Shown one piece after another: positions 49,466 through 58,709 of a stretch of 64,000 nt of DNA. Position 1 is the stretch's first letter. Each line of letters opens with the position of its first letter. The notes beneath the pieces were generated by a model. That model saw nothing but the letters and a program-made list of their open reading frames with translations. It did not search any database and was not told the DNA's origin. Location of the stretch: contig NC_010694.1 in the NCBI RefSeq assembly GCF_000026185.1, positions 1,984,001 through 2,048,000 of the forward strand, written 5' to 3'. The position numbers and the translations under genes were made by a program. This stretch comes from Erwinia tasmaniensis Et1/99. GTDB lineage: Bacteria; Pseudomonadota; Gammaproteobacteria; Enterobacterales; Enterobacteriaceae.

Positions 49466-50122
49466 TCAAGGTGCCAAACGGTCAATTTTCCACGCATCGC
49501 CTTCACGCTGATAGAAAAAACGGTCATGCAGACGGTGCGCGCCGCCCTGCCAGAACTCCATTGATTCAATGTTGATACGATAACCTCCCCAGAAGCTGGG
49601 GAGCGGGATCTCGCCCTGCATGAATTTTTGCTTAAGCTCAAGGAATTTGCTTTCCAGAACGCCACGCGCGGAGATACGGCTCGACTGTTTCGATACCCAG
49701 GCACCCAGCTGGCTGTCTCGCGGCCGCGAGTGGAAATACTTCAGCACTTCCAGCGTCGACAGGCGCTCAACGCTGCCCAGCACCATCACCTGACGTTCCA
49801 GCATATGCCAGGGAAACAGCAGGCTGATGCGCGGGTTTTTCTCCAGCTGCTGCGCCTTACGGCTGCCCAGGTTGGTATAAAACACCATGCCGCGCCGATC
49901 GAAGTGCTTGAGCAACACGATACGCTGATAAGGCTGTCCGTGCTCATCCACCGTGGCTACGCTCATCGCCGTAGGGTCGGGCAGCCCGGCCGCCACGGCC
50001 TGATCCAGCCACTGCTCAAACAGATTTAACGGGTCTTCGGGAAGATCCTTGCGGCGCAAGCCACCACGAGTATATTCGCGCCGCAGATGGGCGATTTGTT
50101 GCAGGCGATCGCTATCGGTCAT
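49466..50122 (-). CDS. pdxH: Pyridoxine 5'-phosphate oxidase PdxH
   Basis: 218 residues, FMN-dependent enzyme forming pyridoxal 5'-phosphate. [18 protein letters not shown] and [11 protein letters not shown] bind FMN and substrate; the C-terminal signature is the [13 protein letters not shown] block. The start is the ATG at 50122 ([15 protein letters not shown]), giving exactly the E. coli length. In E. coli mliC lies between pdxH and anmK; here it is missing. Confidence 0.95.
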
Positions 50123-50249
50123 CGTTCTGGCTCTGACTAAGGGGGAAGTGAAGGTTATTGTGCTCCGCACCTCAGAATTTTTCAACGACTTACCGGTCAT
50201 GCAGCCTCTGTGGCCGTATGCGCATGGCAGGCATTCTGCCTTGCAAACC

Positions 50250-51371
50250 TTACAAAGGCAGCGAACGATTCGCCGGGTATATTGCCCCGATAACGCTGGC
50301 CGCGCGCGCGCCGGTTACGGAGGGTAAATTCCCCGGCAGACCACTCAGCGTTCGCCAGGCCAACCAGGCGAACGCTAGCGCTTCCATATCATCACCGCTG
50401 ATACCCGCTTTGTCGGTACTCGTGACTTCAATTCCGGCTAATTGAGCAGCAAGGCGCGTCATTAGCAGCTGATTTTTCCCACCACCGCCACAGACCAACA
50501 GACGATCGCATCCTCCGCTTAACAAGACCTGCTGCGCAATTGTGGTTGCTGTCAGTTCAGTTAGGGTCGCCTGGACGTCCTGCGCTGGCAAGCCGGGAAA
50601 AGAGTGAAGCTGTTGCTCAAGCCAGCCCAGGTTGAAATATTCCCTGCCGGTACTTTTTGGCGCGCTGAGTGCAAAGTAAGGATCGCTCAACATTTGTTTA
50701 AGCAGTGGCCAGACGATTTGCCCCCCGGCCCCCCAGGCACCGTCTTTATCATAGGCTTTCCCCTGCTGACGCCAAATCCAGGCATCAAGCAACATGTTGC
50801 CTGGCCCCGTATCGAACCCCCGCAGCTCTCGCCCCGGGAGCAGCAGCGAAAGATTAGCAATACCGCCGATGTTCAGCACCATGCGGCGCTCCGCCGGGTG
50901 CATTAGCACCGCATGATGGAAAGCAGGCACTAAGGGCGCACCCTGCCCACCCAGCGCCATGTCACGCCGCCGAAAATCACCCACGACGGTGATCCCGGTC
51001 AGGGCGGCTATTTGATTGTTATCGCCGATTTGTAACGTGTTGGGGGCCTCGCCCTGCGGCTCGTGCCACACGGTCTGACCGTGGCAACCAATAGCCGTTA
51101 TCTCTTCCCCCGACAGCCCCTGCTGTTTGAGCAATGCCAGAACCGCTTCGGCAAAAAGCCTGCCAAGGCGCGTATCTAGCTGTCCTAACTGCGACAGTGT
51201 TAACGATTGCCCCTGACAAACGGCCAGAATTTGCTGGCGTAACGCCTGCGGCATCGGATGATGGTAGCGGGCCTGCTGCGCGACCATATTTTCATCAATC
51301 ACCGCCATGACAACATCGACCCCGTCAAGGCTGGTTCCGGACATCACGCCAATATACCGTCCTGATTTCAT
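50250..51371 (-). CDS. anmK: 1,6-anhydro-N-acetylmuramic acid kinase AnmK
   Basis: 373 residues. Cleaves and phosphorylates anhMurNAc from recycled cell wall to MurNAc-6-phosphate. [14 protein letters not shown] (about 8-21) is the ATP site, and GCHGQTVWH and [13 protein letters not shown] are conserved. The start ATG at 51371 is preceded by AAAGGA. It is divergent from slyB. Confidence 0.95.
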
Positions 51372-51648
51372 CCTTTCTTCCGCCTTTCCCCGTCAGCCGG
51401 GTGTGAGATATATTGCGCAAGCCTGGCAAAATTACCGAATAATTTCTATTGCCAGCGACTTTTAAATTTTTCACCGTCTGACAGGAATTTTTACCCTGAT
51501 TGATTCCGCGTTCAGGTAACTGCGGATAGCCTGTTGCTGAATTCGCGACACACTAAGTGAGAAAAATCGCGATAATTGCCTTATAATAGAGCGATTATAC
51601 GCTGCCCGCCAAATGCTAGCAGCACCTGCAATAAATAGGAGTTTTATC

Positions 51649-52116
51649 ATGATGAAGCGTTTGTTAATCGTGGCACTTACAGGGGTTACGCTGGCTGGGT
51701 GTGTTAATGACAATTCACTTTCGGGCGATGTCTACTCGGCTTCCGAAGCGAAACAGATCCAGCGCGTGACTTACGGTACGCTGGTTTCAGTTCGCCCCGT
51801 GCAGATTCAGGGCGATGACAACACTAACGTCATTGGCGCTATCGGTGGCGCGGTGTTAGGCGGTTTCCTCGGTAATACCATTGGCGGCGGTGCGGGTCGC
51901 AGCCTGGCGACGGCCGCAGGTGCCGTGGCTGGTGGCGTAGCCGGTCAGGGCGTACAGAGCTCTATGAATAAAAGCCAGGGCGTTGAACTTGAAATTCGCC
52001 GTGATGACGGCAGCACTATTGCCGTTGTACAGAAACAGGCAGCAAGCCGCTACTCTGTGGGTCAACGCGTTGCGATGACCTCTAACGGCAGCCAGGTCAC
52101 CGTTTCCCCGCGTTAA
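51649..52116 (+). CDS. slyB: Outer membrane lipoprotein SlyB
   Basis: 155 residues. Signal peptide with lipobox LAGC (Cys near 18) and a glycine-zipper region (GAIGGAVLGGFLGNTIGGG, about 65-83). Closely matches E. coli SlyB, an envelope-stress lipoprotein of the PhoPQ regulon. AGGAG is seven bases before the first of two adjacent ATGs. I found no clear PhoP box upstream. Confidence 0.95.
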   Translation: MMKRLLIVALTGVTLAGCVNDNSLSGDVYSASEAKQIQRVTYGTLVSVRPVQIQGDDNTNVIGAIGGAVLGGFLGNTIGGGAGRSLATAAGAVAGGVAGQGVQSSMNKSQGVELEIRRDDGSTIAVVQKQAASRYSVGQRVAMTSNGSQVTVSPR

Positions 52117-52128
52117 ATACTACCCTTT

Positions 52129-52159
52129 AAAAAACCGGCGTAAATGCCGGTTTTTTTTT
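52129..52159. terminator. Bidirectional terminator between slyB and slyA
   Basis: AAAAAACCGGC / GCCGG then T9: a stem with A tract upstream and T tract downstream works for both convergent genes. Confidence 0.85.
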
Positions 52160-52601
52160 AATCGTCCTTTCCCTGTAAATCGAGAATATTTCTCTCTAAC
52201 TTCGCCACCAGCGTGAGCATTTTGTCGATCTCCGCGGGTGAAATACCAACTAAAATATCATCACGGGTACTGGAGATGACCTCCTCAACTTGGGTAATAA
52301 TCGGCTCCGCCTGGCGGGTCAGGCTGATTCGTTTTGCCCGACGATCGCTTGCACAGGTACTACGTGAAATCAAACCTTTTTCTTCCAGTTGATCCAGGGT
52401 GCGTACCAGTGAGGGCTGCTCAATGCCAATCGCCTTTGCCAGCTGTATCTGAGATTGTTCCGGAGGTAACTGATGAATGTTATGCAGTGTTACCCAGTGG
52501 GTTTGTGTCAAATCTAGCGGTTTCAGCCTCTGGTCGATGAGTGCTCGCCAGATACGCACTAACCTGGCCATGTCGGTTCCCAATGGTGTATCCAATTCCA
52601 A
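52158..52601 (-). CDS. slyA: MarR-family regulator SlyA
   Basis: 147 residues, winged helix-turn-helix dimer that counters H-NS silencing. [18 protein letters not shown] and [15 protein letters not shown] are nearly identical to E. coli SlyA. The start is a TTG. Homology favours 52601 (MELDTPLG, compare MKLESPLG), but AAGGAG directly abuts it, so the next TTG at 52595 has better spacing. A perfect SlyA box lies 10 bp upstream and the efflux genes ydhIJK are divergent. Confidence 0.94.
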   Translation of the reverse strand: MELDTPLGTDMARLVRIWRALIDQRLKPLDLTQTHWVTLHNIHQLPPEQSQIQLAKAIGIEQPSLVRTLDQLEEKGLISRSTCASDRRAKRISLTRQAEPIITQVEEVISSTRDDILVGISPAEIDKMLTLVAKLERNILDLQGKDD

Positions 52602-52611
52602 CTCCTTATAA

Positions 52612-52623
52612 TTAGCTTGCTAA
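52612..52623. promoter_or_regulatory. SlyA box
   Basis: TTAGCTTGCTAA, whose reverse complement is TTAGCAAGCTAA, the exact SlyA consensus. Its place next to slyA and before ydhIJK predicts autoregulation and control of the divergent operon. Confidence 0.85.
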
Positions 52624-52764
52624 CTATCAAGCCTCATTTTAGACTATTTTGCGAGTTTACAGGGCAAAATACAAATCCATCATTATCGGACAGGCGCATT
52701 TCGTTTGAGATGTACGGCACGTAGCAACGATAAAGATTGATCTGGTGATAACCTCTTTTTACCT

Positions 52765-52989
52765 ATGGCAATCCCCATGACGGAACTGGTTTTAGGATCT
52801 TCGCTCTATTTTCCACCGTTTTTTAAAGCCCTGCTGCTGGGTTTTTTCTTCTGGCTTTTACTTCATGCACTGGTGCGTGACTGGATCTATTCTGGCGATA
52901 TCTGGCACCCCACGCTGCTCGACCTTTCGTTATTTATTCTTTGCGTCACGGCGTCACAGTGGCTTTTAATTCACCGGGTAACTTCATGA
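52765..52989 (+). CDS. ydhI: DUF1656 membrane protein YdhI
   Basis: 74 residues with two membrane segments. SSLYFPPFFKALLLGF and RDWIYSGDIWHPTLLDL are the DUF1656 pattern found in small subunits of AaeAB-like efflux operons. Either ATG 52765 or the one four codons on may be used; the ribosome site is weak. It overlaps ydhJ by four bases (ATGA). Confidence 0.88.
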   Translation: MAIPMTELVLGSSLYFPPFFKALLLGFFFWLLLHALVRDWIYSGDIWHPTLLDLSLFILCVTASQWLLIHRVTS

Positions 52990-53843
52990 ATCTTAGCTCT
53001 TTAAAGTATTTTTCCACCCTGGTTTTTTTTGCTGCTGCACTTTGTGCAGGTTGGATGCTGTGGAACTTTTATATGCAGTCACCCTGGACGCGTGATGGCA
53101 AAGTTCGCGCAGAGTTGGTTAATATCACGCCGCAGGTCTCGGGACGCCTTGTTAAGCTCAATGTGCAGGATAACCAGTTTGTTCATAAAGGCACCGCGTT
53201 ACTTTCACTGGATGATGAACCTTTCCACATCGCGGTGTTAAACGGTGAAGCACAGCTTGCCAAAGCGCAGTCTGACCTGGTCAAGGCTCAACATGAGGCG
53301 CACCGCCGTCAGAGCCTGTCGCGCAACATGATCTCTGCTGAAGACCTCGATTTCGCGACGCTGGCGGTTAAAGCGGCGGCGGCCGTTGTTGATGCGGCGC
53401 GGGCAACCCTGGATCAGGCCAGGTGGAATTTGTCCCAGACCGTGGTCTACGCGCCGACGGATGGCTGGGTCAATAATCTGGTCATCCGCGAGGGGAATTA
53501 CGCCACCGGCGGCACGCCGCTGTTTGCACTGGTGGATAGCCACTCGTTTTACGTGATGGGGTATTTTGAAGAAACCAAACTACGCCATATCCATGCGGGT
53601 GACCGGGCCAATATCAAACTCTACAGCGACAACCGGGATTTGACCGGCGTGGTTGACAGTATTGGCCGCGCCGTTTATGACCAGAGTGTGGAAAATAACA
53701 GCGGGCTGATACCTGATATCAAACCTAATGTCCCCTGGGTAAGGCTGGCACAGCGCGTGCCCGTACGTATACGTCTTAGTGGTGTTCCTGGTGGTTTGAC
53801 GCTGGTCGCCGGAACAACCTGCACTATTTCTATCCAGCACTGA
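52986..53843 (+). CDS. ydhJ: Membrane fusion protein YdhJ (HlyD/AaeA family)
   Basis: 285 residues. One N-terminal membrane segment (about 8-28), then a biotinyl-lipoyl-like domain ([19 protein letters not shown]), a coiled-coil hairpin (about 85-140) and a second half-lipoyl/beta-barrel region. Periplasmic adaptor linking YdhK to an outer-membrane channel. The start at 52986 gives the same length as E. coli YdhJ and overlaps ydhI. Confidence 0.93.
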   Translation: MNLSSLKYFSTLVFFAAALCAGWMLWNFYMQSPWTRDGKVRAELVNITPQVSGRLVKLNVQDNQFVHKGTALLSLDDEPFHIAVLNGEAQLAKAQSDLVKAQHEAHRRQSLSRNMISAEDLDFATLAVKAAAAVVDAARATLDQARWNLSQTVVYAPTDGWVNNLVIREGNYATGGTPLFALVDSHSFYVMGYFEETKLRHIHAGDRANIKLYSDNRDLTGVVDSIGRAVYDQSVENNSGLIPDIKPNVPWVRLAQRVPVRIRLSGVPGGLTLVAGTTCTISIQH

Positions 53844-53850
53844 GGAGCCT

Positions 53851-55842
53851 ATGGATCTGAGCGGGATGGGATGGCAGCAACTTCCGTGGGTGAAAGCAAC
53901 CGTCGGCCAGTGGCGTTATGCGCTGCGTAATGCCATAGCGATGTGTCTGGCGCTGAGCGTAGCGTATGGGCTTCAGCTGGATGAGCCTTATTGGGCAATG
54001 ACCTCGGCTGCCGTTGTCAGCTTTCCGACCGTTGGCGGCGTTATTAGCAAAAGCCTCGGACGCATTGCTGGCAGCATGCTGGGCGCAGCAGCCGCACTGA
54101 TAATTAGCGGACATACGCTCAATGACCCCTGGTTGTTTACTTTCTCCATCGCCGGCTGGCTGGCGGGGTGCACAGGGATCTCTAATCATTACCAAAACAA
54201 TGTTGCCTACGCCTTCTCACTTGCTGGATATACCGCGGCTATCATTGCTTTTAACAGCGTGAATGTCGTTGAGGTTGAAAGTATCTGGACCATCGCCCAG
54301 GCGCGTGTTTGCGAAGTGATTTCCGGTATTCTTTGTGGGGCGCTGATGATGATGGTGCTACCCAGTACCTCTGATGGCGATGCGCTGATTACATCGCTCA
54401 AAGAGATGCACGTTAAATTACTTGACCATGCCCATCTGCTGTTACAGAGCGGCCGTAATGACGATATGCGTTGCGCTCATGAGAGCGTGATTGGTCAAAT
54501 ATTGACGATGAACCTGCTGCGAATTCAGGCTTTCTGGAGCCATTACCGTTTTCGCCGTCAAAACAACGTGCTGAACTATGTGCTGCATCAACAGCTGCGC
54601 CTGGCCAGCGTGATTTCCAGCTTGCGGCGCATGCTGCTGGACTGGGAGAACGCCCCCGCCTCTTTGCTCACCGCCGTTCATCTTCTGCTGGCGGAGTTGG
54701 CCAGTCCCGATGCAAACAAGTATCGTCTCGCCCAAATCCTGCTCAGCGCAGCGCCACAGGATAAATCAGATTATCGCCACAAAGCCCTTTGGGATCGACT
54801 GCGCTACTTTTGCTGGCTCTATCTTAATGTTTCACGTTGGCTGCGGCAGTTTGAGCGCGCGGATGGCAAGACCACACTGTCGCCTCCGCGTGTCCCTGCA
54901 TTAGCTCGCAAAGCTGATGGCGTAGAAGCGGGCTGGAATGCCCTACGAACTTTCGTTGTCATCGTAATGGGATGCAGCTTCTGGATCACAACCCAGTGGA
55001 GCGCCGGGGCATCAGCGCTGACCCTGGCGGCCATAAGCTGCGTACTTTACTCGTCATCGCCATCTCCGACCGGCAGCGTGTCACTGTTGCTTAAAACTCT
55101 CGGCCTGTTAGCCATCTTCAGTTTTGTGATGAAGTTTGGTTTTATGGTGCAGGTGACATCGTTATGGCAATTTATTGTCATACTTTTTCCGCTGTTACTG
55201 ACACTACAATTGTTTAAGTTGCAGCAGAAGAAGCGAGCGGCGCTATGGGGGCAGCTTATTGTATTTATGGGTTCGTTCCTTGCCGTAACAAACCCACCAA
55301 TTTATGATTATCAGAGCTTTATTAATGACAACCTGGCAAAGATCTGTGGCGTAATTTTGGTATGGCTCGCCTTTCATATTCTGCGTCCAAGCTCCGATCA
55401 ACGGCGTAGCTTACGCCATATCCGTGCGATAAAACGGGAGTTTGCCGACCGGTTGTTAACACATCCCCATCGTAGCCAGGAAAGCTCTGAATCGCTGATC
55501 TACCACCGTATCAACCAGCTTAATTCAAGTGGTGACCACCTGGCACGTCTGTGGCTTGCGCGCTGGGGAGTCGTATTACTTAACTGTTCGCATATCGCCT
55601 GGCAGCTACGAGAATGGCAAACCTGCTCGCCTGAACTTAATCAAGTACGCGATGCTGTACTAAGCGACTTACAGAATATTGTTGGCGACAGCGACGCAAG
55701 GCGCTTTTCATCGAATGAGGTGCTGAAACGCCTCCAACAGCGGATAGAACTGCTTACTTCCAGCAGGGAAGAACGTGCCGCTGAATTAACAGGTATTATT
55801 TGGCGTCTGGCATGTTCGCTCACACCGCTTAAATCGGCATAA
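53851..55842 (+). CDS. ydhK: FUSC-family efflux subunit YdhK (AaeB-like)
   Basis: 663 residues in two halves, each with a cluster of membrane segments followed by a cytoplasmic part, the aromatic-acid exporter AaeB/FUSC layout. [20 protein letters not shown] in the first half is a family mark. It starts seven bases after ydhJ and completes the ydhIJK unit, probably under SlyA control. The natural substrate is unknown. Confidence 0.92.
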   Translation: MDLSGMGWQQLPWVKATVGQWRYALRNAIAMCLALSVAYGLQLDEPYWAMTSAAVVSFPTVGGVISKSLGRIAGSMLGAAAALIISGHTLNDPWLFTFSIAGWLAGCTGISNHYQNNVAYAFSLAGYTAAIIAFNSVNVVEVESIWTIAQARVCEVISGILCGALMMMVLPSTSDGDALITSLKEMHVKLLDHAHLLLQSGRNDDMRCAHESVIGQILTMNLLRIQAFWSHYRFRRQNNVLNYVLHQQLRLASVISSLRRMLLDWENAPASLLTAVHLLLAELASPDANKYRLAQILLSAAPQDKSDYRHKALWDRLRYFCWLYLNVSRWLRQFERADGKTTLSPPRVPALARKADGVEAGWNALRTFVVIVMGCSFWITTQWSAGASALTLAAISCVLYSSSPSPTGSVSLLLKTLGLLAIFSFVMKFGFMVQVTSLWQFIVILFPLLLTLQLFKLQQKKRAALWGQLIVFMGSFLAVTNPPIYDYQSFINDNLAKICGVILVWLAFHILRPSSDQRRSLRHIRAIKREFADRLLTHPHRSQESSESLIYHRINQLNSSGDHLARLWLARWGVVLLNCSHIAWQLREWQTCSPELNQVRDAVLSDLQNIVGDSDARRFSSNEVLKRLQQRIELLTSSREERAAELTGIIWRLACSLTPLKSA

Positions 55843-56016
55843 ATGTGATTGCTATAACGCTATTTGATGTTTCTCTAGTCAAAATACATTAAATAATTGG
55901 AGAGCGCCCCAAGACTTTAAAACTCATGGTGTTAATTATCACTACGGTGATTTACCGTACAGCTTCATAAAACAGCGCGAACTTAACATCGATGAAGACT
56001 TCAGGGAGGAAAATAT

Positions 56017-56361
56017 ATGCAGGCATTAAGGATCACACCCGCGGGTGACGAGATAACGGCAATTAAATTATCACAGCGGGAAATACAACGAGAGATTAAA
56101 GAACTGCGTCAGGAGGTTAAGCAGGACGTTGACACCCTGCTTCAGGAAGTCAGGCAGAATTCTGAAGCGCTACGCCAGGACCTTAAACAAGACATCAGCA
56201 TGCTGCATCATAGTATTAAAAATGATATCGGTCATTTACGCCATGATTTGCACAGGCTTCAGCAGAACGCAAGAGCCGACTTCAGACTGCTATTTGGCGC
56301 GCTGATTTCTATCGGGGTGGGTATGTCAGGCCTCGTGGCGAGAGCGTTTCACTGGATTTAA
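56017..56361 (+). CDS. Small coiled-coil protein with a C-terminal membrane anchor
   Basis: 114 residues, family not recognised. Residues about 18-85 form a charged, heptad-like helix (REIQREIKELRQEVKQDV, then repeated LRQDLKQDI and LHHSIKNDI, LRHDLHRL), predicted coiled coil. Residues about 90-110 (LLFGALISIGVGMSGLVARA) are one membrane segment. This is the layout of tail-anchored or phage/toxin-related DUF1640-like proteins, but I cannot assign it. GGAGG gives a strong ribosome site. It occupies the position of sodC/ydhF in E. coli. Confidence 0.75.
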   Translation: MQALRITPAGDEITAIKLSQREIQREIKELRQEVKQDVDTLLQEVRQNSEALRQDLKQDISMLHHSIKNDIGHLRHDLHRLQQNARADFRLLFGALISIGVGMSGLVARAFHWI

Positions 56362-56660
56362 CACGTCTTGCAGGCTTTTCAACAAGAGGATCTCTGGCGA
56401 ATTCGGGGGTTAATGTCATCACCGGCCTCAATCTCTGTTGACTGTGCTCAAACCGATTCCGCAATCATTTACTCATATATTCGAGAAGCACAACCTATTA
56501 TTCGAGAAACATAACCTATATGTCCTTCGCTCCCCCTGCGCTCAGCTGTTCAGATAAAAGTGTTGGTATTGATAATTAATAGCGGGTGACGATTCGCATT
56601 AAATTTAACACCCTAACATTCTGGAAAATAATCAAATTCTCTTGCCGGTTCGCATACGGA
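56362..56660. other. 299-bp gap with a possible gene remnant
   Basis: No intact gene. After the stop of the coiled-coil gene the same frame stays open for about 50 codons to a TAA at 56512-56514, including an internal ATG at 56413, and ends inside the 21-bp repeats. It could be the remains of a longer gene or chance. A/T-rich beyond 56440. Confidence 0.35.
56478..56519 (+). repeat. Two-copy 21-bp tandem repeat
   Basis: TATTCGAGAAGCACAACCTAT (56478-56498, shown as two parts differing from the next copy at two bases) is followed directly by a second copy at 56499-56519, in which G becomes A at position 11 and C becomes T at position 14. The period is two helical turns, or seven codons. Confidence 0.8.
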
Positions 56661-56900
56661 CTAAAACAAGGTTGGCTGATCCGGTTCATCCGACGCAGCC
56701 CCCACTGAGGTACGCTGCTGGCGCGACAAACGCTGACGACAAAGACGCAGAATTTCCCTTTTCTGCGCATCACTGAAAGTCATCCAGCTAAAACGCTCTT
56801 CACGGCTACGCCAACAGCCGCGACAATAGCCGCGATCGTTTACCTGACATACTCCCTTACAGGGGCTGGGTACCGGGAAAAACTCAAGCTGTTCAGCCAC
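56661..56900 (-). CDS. ydhL: DUF1289 protein YdhL
   Basis: 79 residues. The Cys-rich PSPCKGVCQ and GYCRGCWRSREE form a probable small metal-binding site, as in DUF1289. The C-terminal DEPDQPTLF matches E. coli YdhL. The start is the GTG at 56900 (MAEQLEFF in E. coli) with AGGAG five bases upstream; the ATG at 56921 precedes that site. Function is unknown. Confidence 0.9.
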   Translation of the reverse strand: MAEQLEFFPVPSPCKGVCQVNDRGYCRGCWRSREERFSWMTFSDAQKREILRLCRQRLSRQQRTSVGAASDEPDQPTLF

Positions 56901-56926
56901 AATGACTCCTGATTGCTGCACCAGCT

Positions 56927-57856
56927 TTAATTGAAGTCGGCCCTGGGACTGTCCACAAGTTTTAGCTGATGATTATGACTAAAATATTCACGCAGTGCGC
57001 GTAGGGCCTGGCGGCTCTTCTCGGGCAACACCCGTTCGAGCGTCAGCGCAGTGAGTTTGAGCGGGTCCGCGCGCCACTCGGGCAATAACAGCATCAGCTG
57101 CCCGGAACTCAGCTCCTCCTGCACCTCATGTAGCGGCTGCAATGAGACCCCCATCCCGGCAACGGTAAATGCTCGTATTACATGCATACTATCACTGACG
57201 ATCTGCCCCTCTGCCATACGCAGCACTATCGAGCCTTCGCGCGGGTGATGGAGGGTAACGTGCTGGTGAGAGCGGTGCCCGTGTACCCAGCGATGAGAAA
57301 TAAGCGCCGTGGCGGTTTCCGGCACGCCGTATCGTGAGAGGTAACCGGGGGCGGCGCAGACAACCATCGGCCACTCTGCCAGAGGATGTGCAATGATGTT
57401 AGCGTCGCTCAACTGCCGGCTGAAGCGCAAGGCGATATCAATACGGTGTTCAATCATATCCAGCACATTATCAGTGGCTAAGATGCGTAATTTAAGCCCG
57501 GGGTGTTGTTGTAACATCGGTGACATGGCGCTGCACAATGGCTGGCCACCAATGCCCGGAGTTGAACTGATGCGCAGTTCACCGGTTAGCGTATCGCGCA
57601 TTTCAGCCAGCTGCTTCTCGGCCTCCTGGGCCTGGTCCAGCATCGCCTTGCAACCTGGAAAAAATGCCGCCCCCGCTTCGGAAAGCGCCAATTTACGTGT
57701 GGAACGATGCAGCAGCGGCACACCTACCGACTGTTCAAGTGCTCTCAGGTGCTGGCTCACCGCCGAAGGAGACATTCCCAGCCGGCGGGCAGCCCCGGCT
57801 AACGACCCTTCATTGACCACAATAGCGAATATCGCCATACGGTTGAGTTTTTCCAT
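56927..57856 (-). CDS. LysR-family transcriptional regulator
   Basis: About 309 residues from the ATG at 57856 (MEKLNRMAIFAIVVNEGS), with GCAGGG upstream; ATGs at 57877 and 57883 would add up to nine residues. The helix-turn-helix region LAGAARRLGMSPSAVSQHLR and the effector-domain end VAGMGVSLQPLHEV fit the CrgA/DmlR-like LysR group. It is divergent from the NAD(P)-binding protein gene 101 bp away, its likely target. Not present at this position in E. coli. Confidence 0.88.
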   Translation of the reverse strand: MEKLNRMAIFAIVVNEGSLAGAARRLGMSPSAVSQHLRALEQSVGVPLLHRSTRKLALSEAGAAFFPGCKAMLDQAQEAEKQLAEMRDTLTGELRISSTPGIGGQPLCSAMSPMLQQHPGLKLRILATDNVLDMIEHRIDIALRFSRQLSDANIIAHPLAEWPMVVCAAPGYLSRYGVPETATALISHRWVHGHRSHQHVTLHHPREGSIVLRMAEGQIVSDSMHVIRAFTVAGMGVSLQPLHEVQEELSSGQLMLLLPEWRADPLKLTALTLERVLPEKSRQALRALREYFSHNHQLKLVDSPRADFN

Positions 57857-57957
57857 TATTCGTAAGCCCTGCTTCATTATCAAAGAAAAATATGCCTCTT
57901 ATCGTTACCGCTGTTAAGCAGTAAGCTTCAATACACATCTTACAGAGGAACAAATAA

Positions 57958-58602
57958 ATGAAAATTACCGTTATTGGCGCGACTGGCTTTGTCGGACCAG
58001 ATATTGTTAAAGAAGCGCTGGCACGCGGGCATCAGGTCACTGCCGTGTCACGTTCGGCCAAAAATTTATCCGCTGACGATAATTTAAGCCTGGCGCACGG
58101 CGATATCCACGATAACAGCTGGCTAAGCAGCGTGCTGAAAGGCCAGGATGCGGTGATCAGCGCCTACAATCCGGGCTGGTCAGAGCCAAACCTGTTTGAA
58201 CAATTCACCCGCGGCAGTGAGCAAATCCTCAAGGCGGTTGAAAATAGCGGAGTCAAACGCCTGCTGGTCGTAGGCGGAGCAGGAAGCCTGGAAGTTGCGC
58301 CCGGCGTCGATCTGGTGGATACCGAAGCCTTCCCGGCGGATATCAAGCCCGGTGCGCTGGCCGCTCGTGCGCTAAGAAATCATCTTCAAGCCAAAGGACA
58401 GGCGCTTGACTGGACCTATCTTTCTCCCGCAGCCTTTCTTGAAGCTGGCCCGCGCACCGCGCAATTCAGGATGGGAAAAACAAGCCTGCTGATGAATGGC
58501 GATAAGCCAGCAACAATTAGCGTTGCCGATCTTGCCGTAGCCATTCTCGATGAAATTGAAGATCCGCACCATATTCGCCAGCAGTTTACCGTTGGTTACT
58601 AA
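57958..58602 (+). CDS. NAD(P)H-binding atypical SDR (NmrA-like)
   Basis: 214 residues. The Rossmann motif GATGFVGPDIVKEAL is at residues 7-21, VVGGAGSL near 101 and WTYLSPAAFLEAG near 157; there is no full catalytic YxxxK. It resembles the YwnB/NmrA-like group of NAD(P)-binding proteins often paired with LysR or redox regulators. TTACAGAGGAAC precedes the ATG. Function is unknown; a redox-response role is only a guess from family. Confidence 0.85.
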   Translation: MKITVIGATGFVGPDIVKEALARGHQVTAVSRSAKNLSADDNLSLAHGDIHDNSWLSSVLKGQDAVISAYNPGWSEPNLFEQFTRGSEQILKAVENSGVKRLLVVGGAGSLEVAPGVDLVDTEAFPADIKPGALAARALRNHLQAKGQALDWTYLSPAAFLEAGPRTAQFRMGKTSLLMNGDKPATISVADLAVAILDEIEDPHHIRQQFTVGY

Positions 58603-58607
58603 TTTTT

Positions 58608-58628
58608 CGGCCCGCAGAGGGCGGGCCG
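58608..58628 (+). terminator. Hairpin after the NmrA-like gene
   Basis: CGGCCCGC / GCGGGCCG arms with a five-base loop. The T run lies before rather than after it, so termination is uncertain. Confidence 0.4.
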
Positions 58629-58709
58629 TACTTCAAGTTTGAAATAGCTAAGGTTTATCTAAGGTTTAATGGTTACTCTTTGCGGATATTTCCCTGTAAC
58701 TGGACGACC

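Noticed and set aside
56413..56514. 33-codon frame after the coiled-coil gene
   Set aside because: No ribosome site, no recognisable family, and it ends in the tandem repeats; more likely a remnant or chance.
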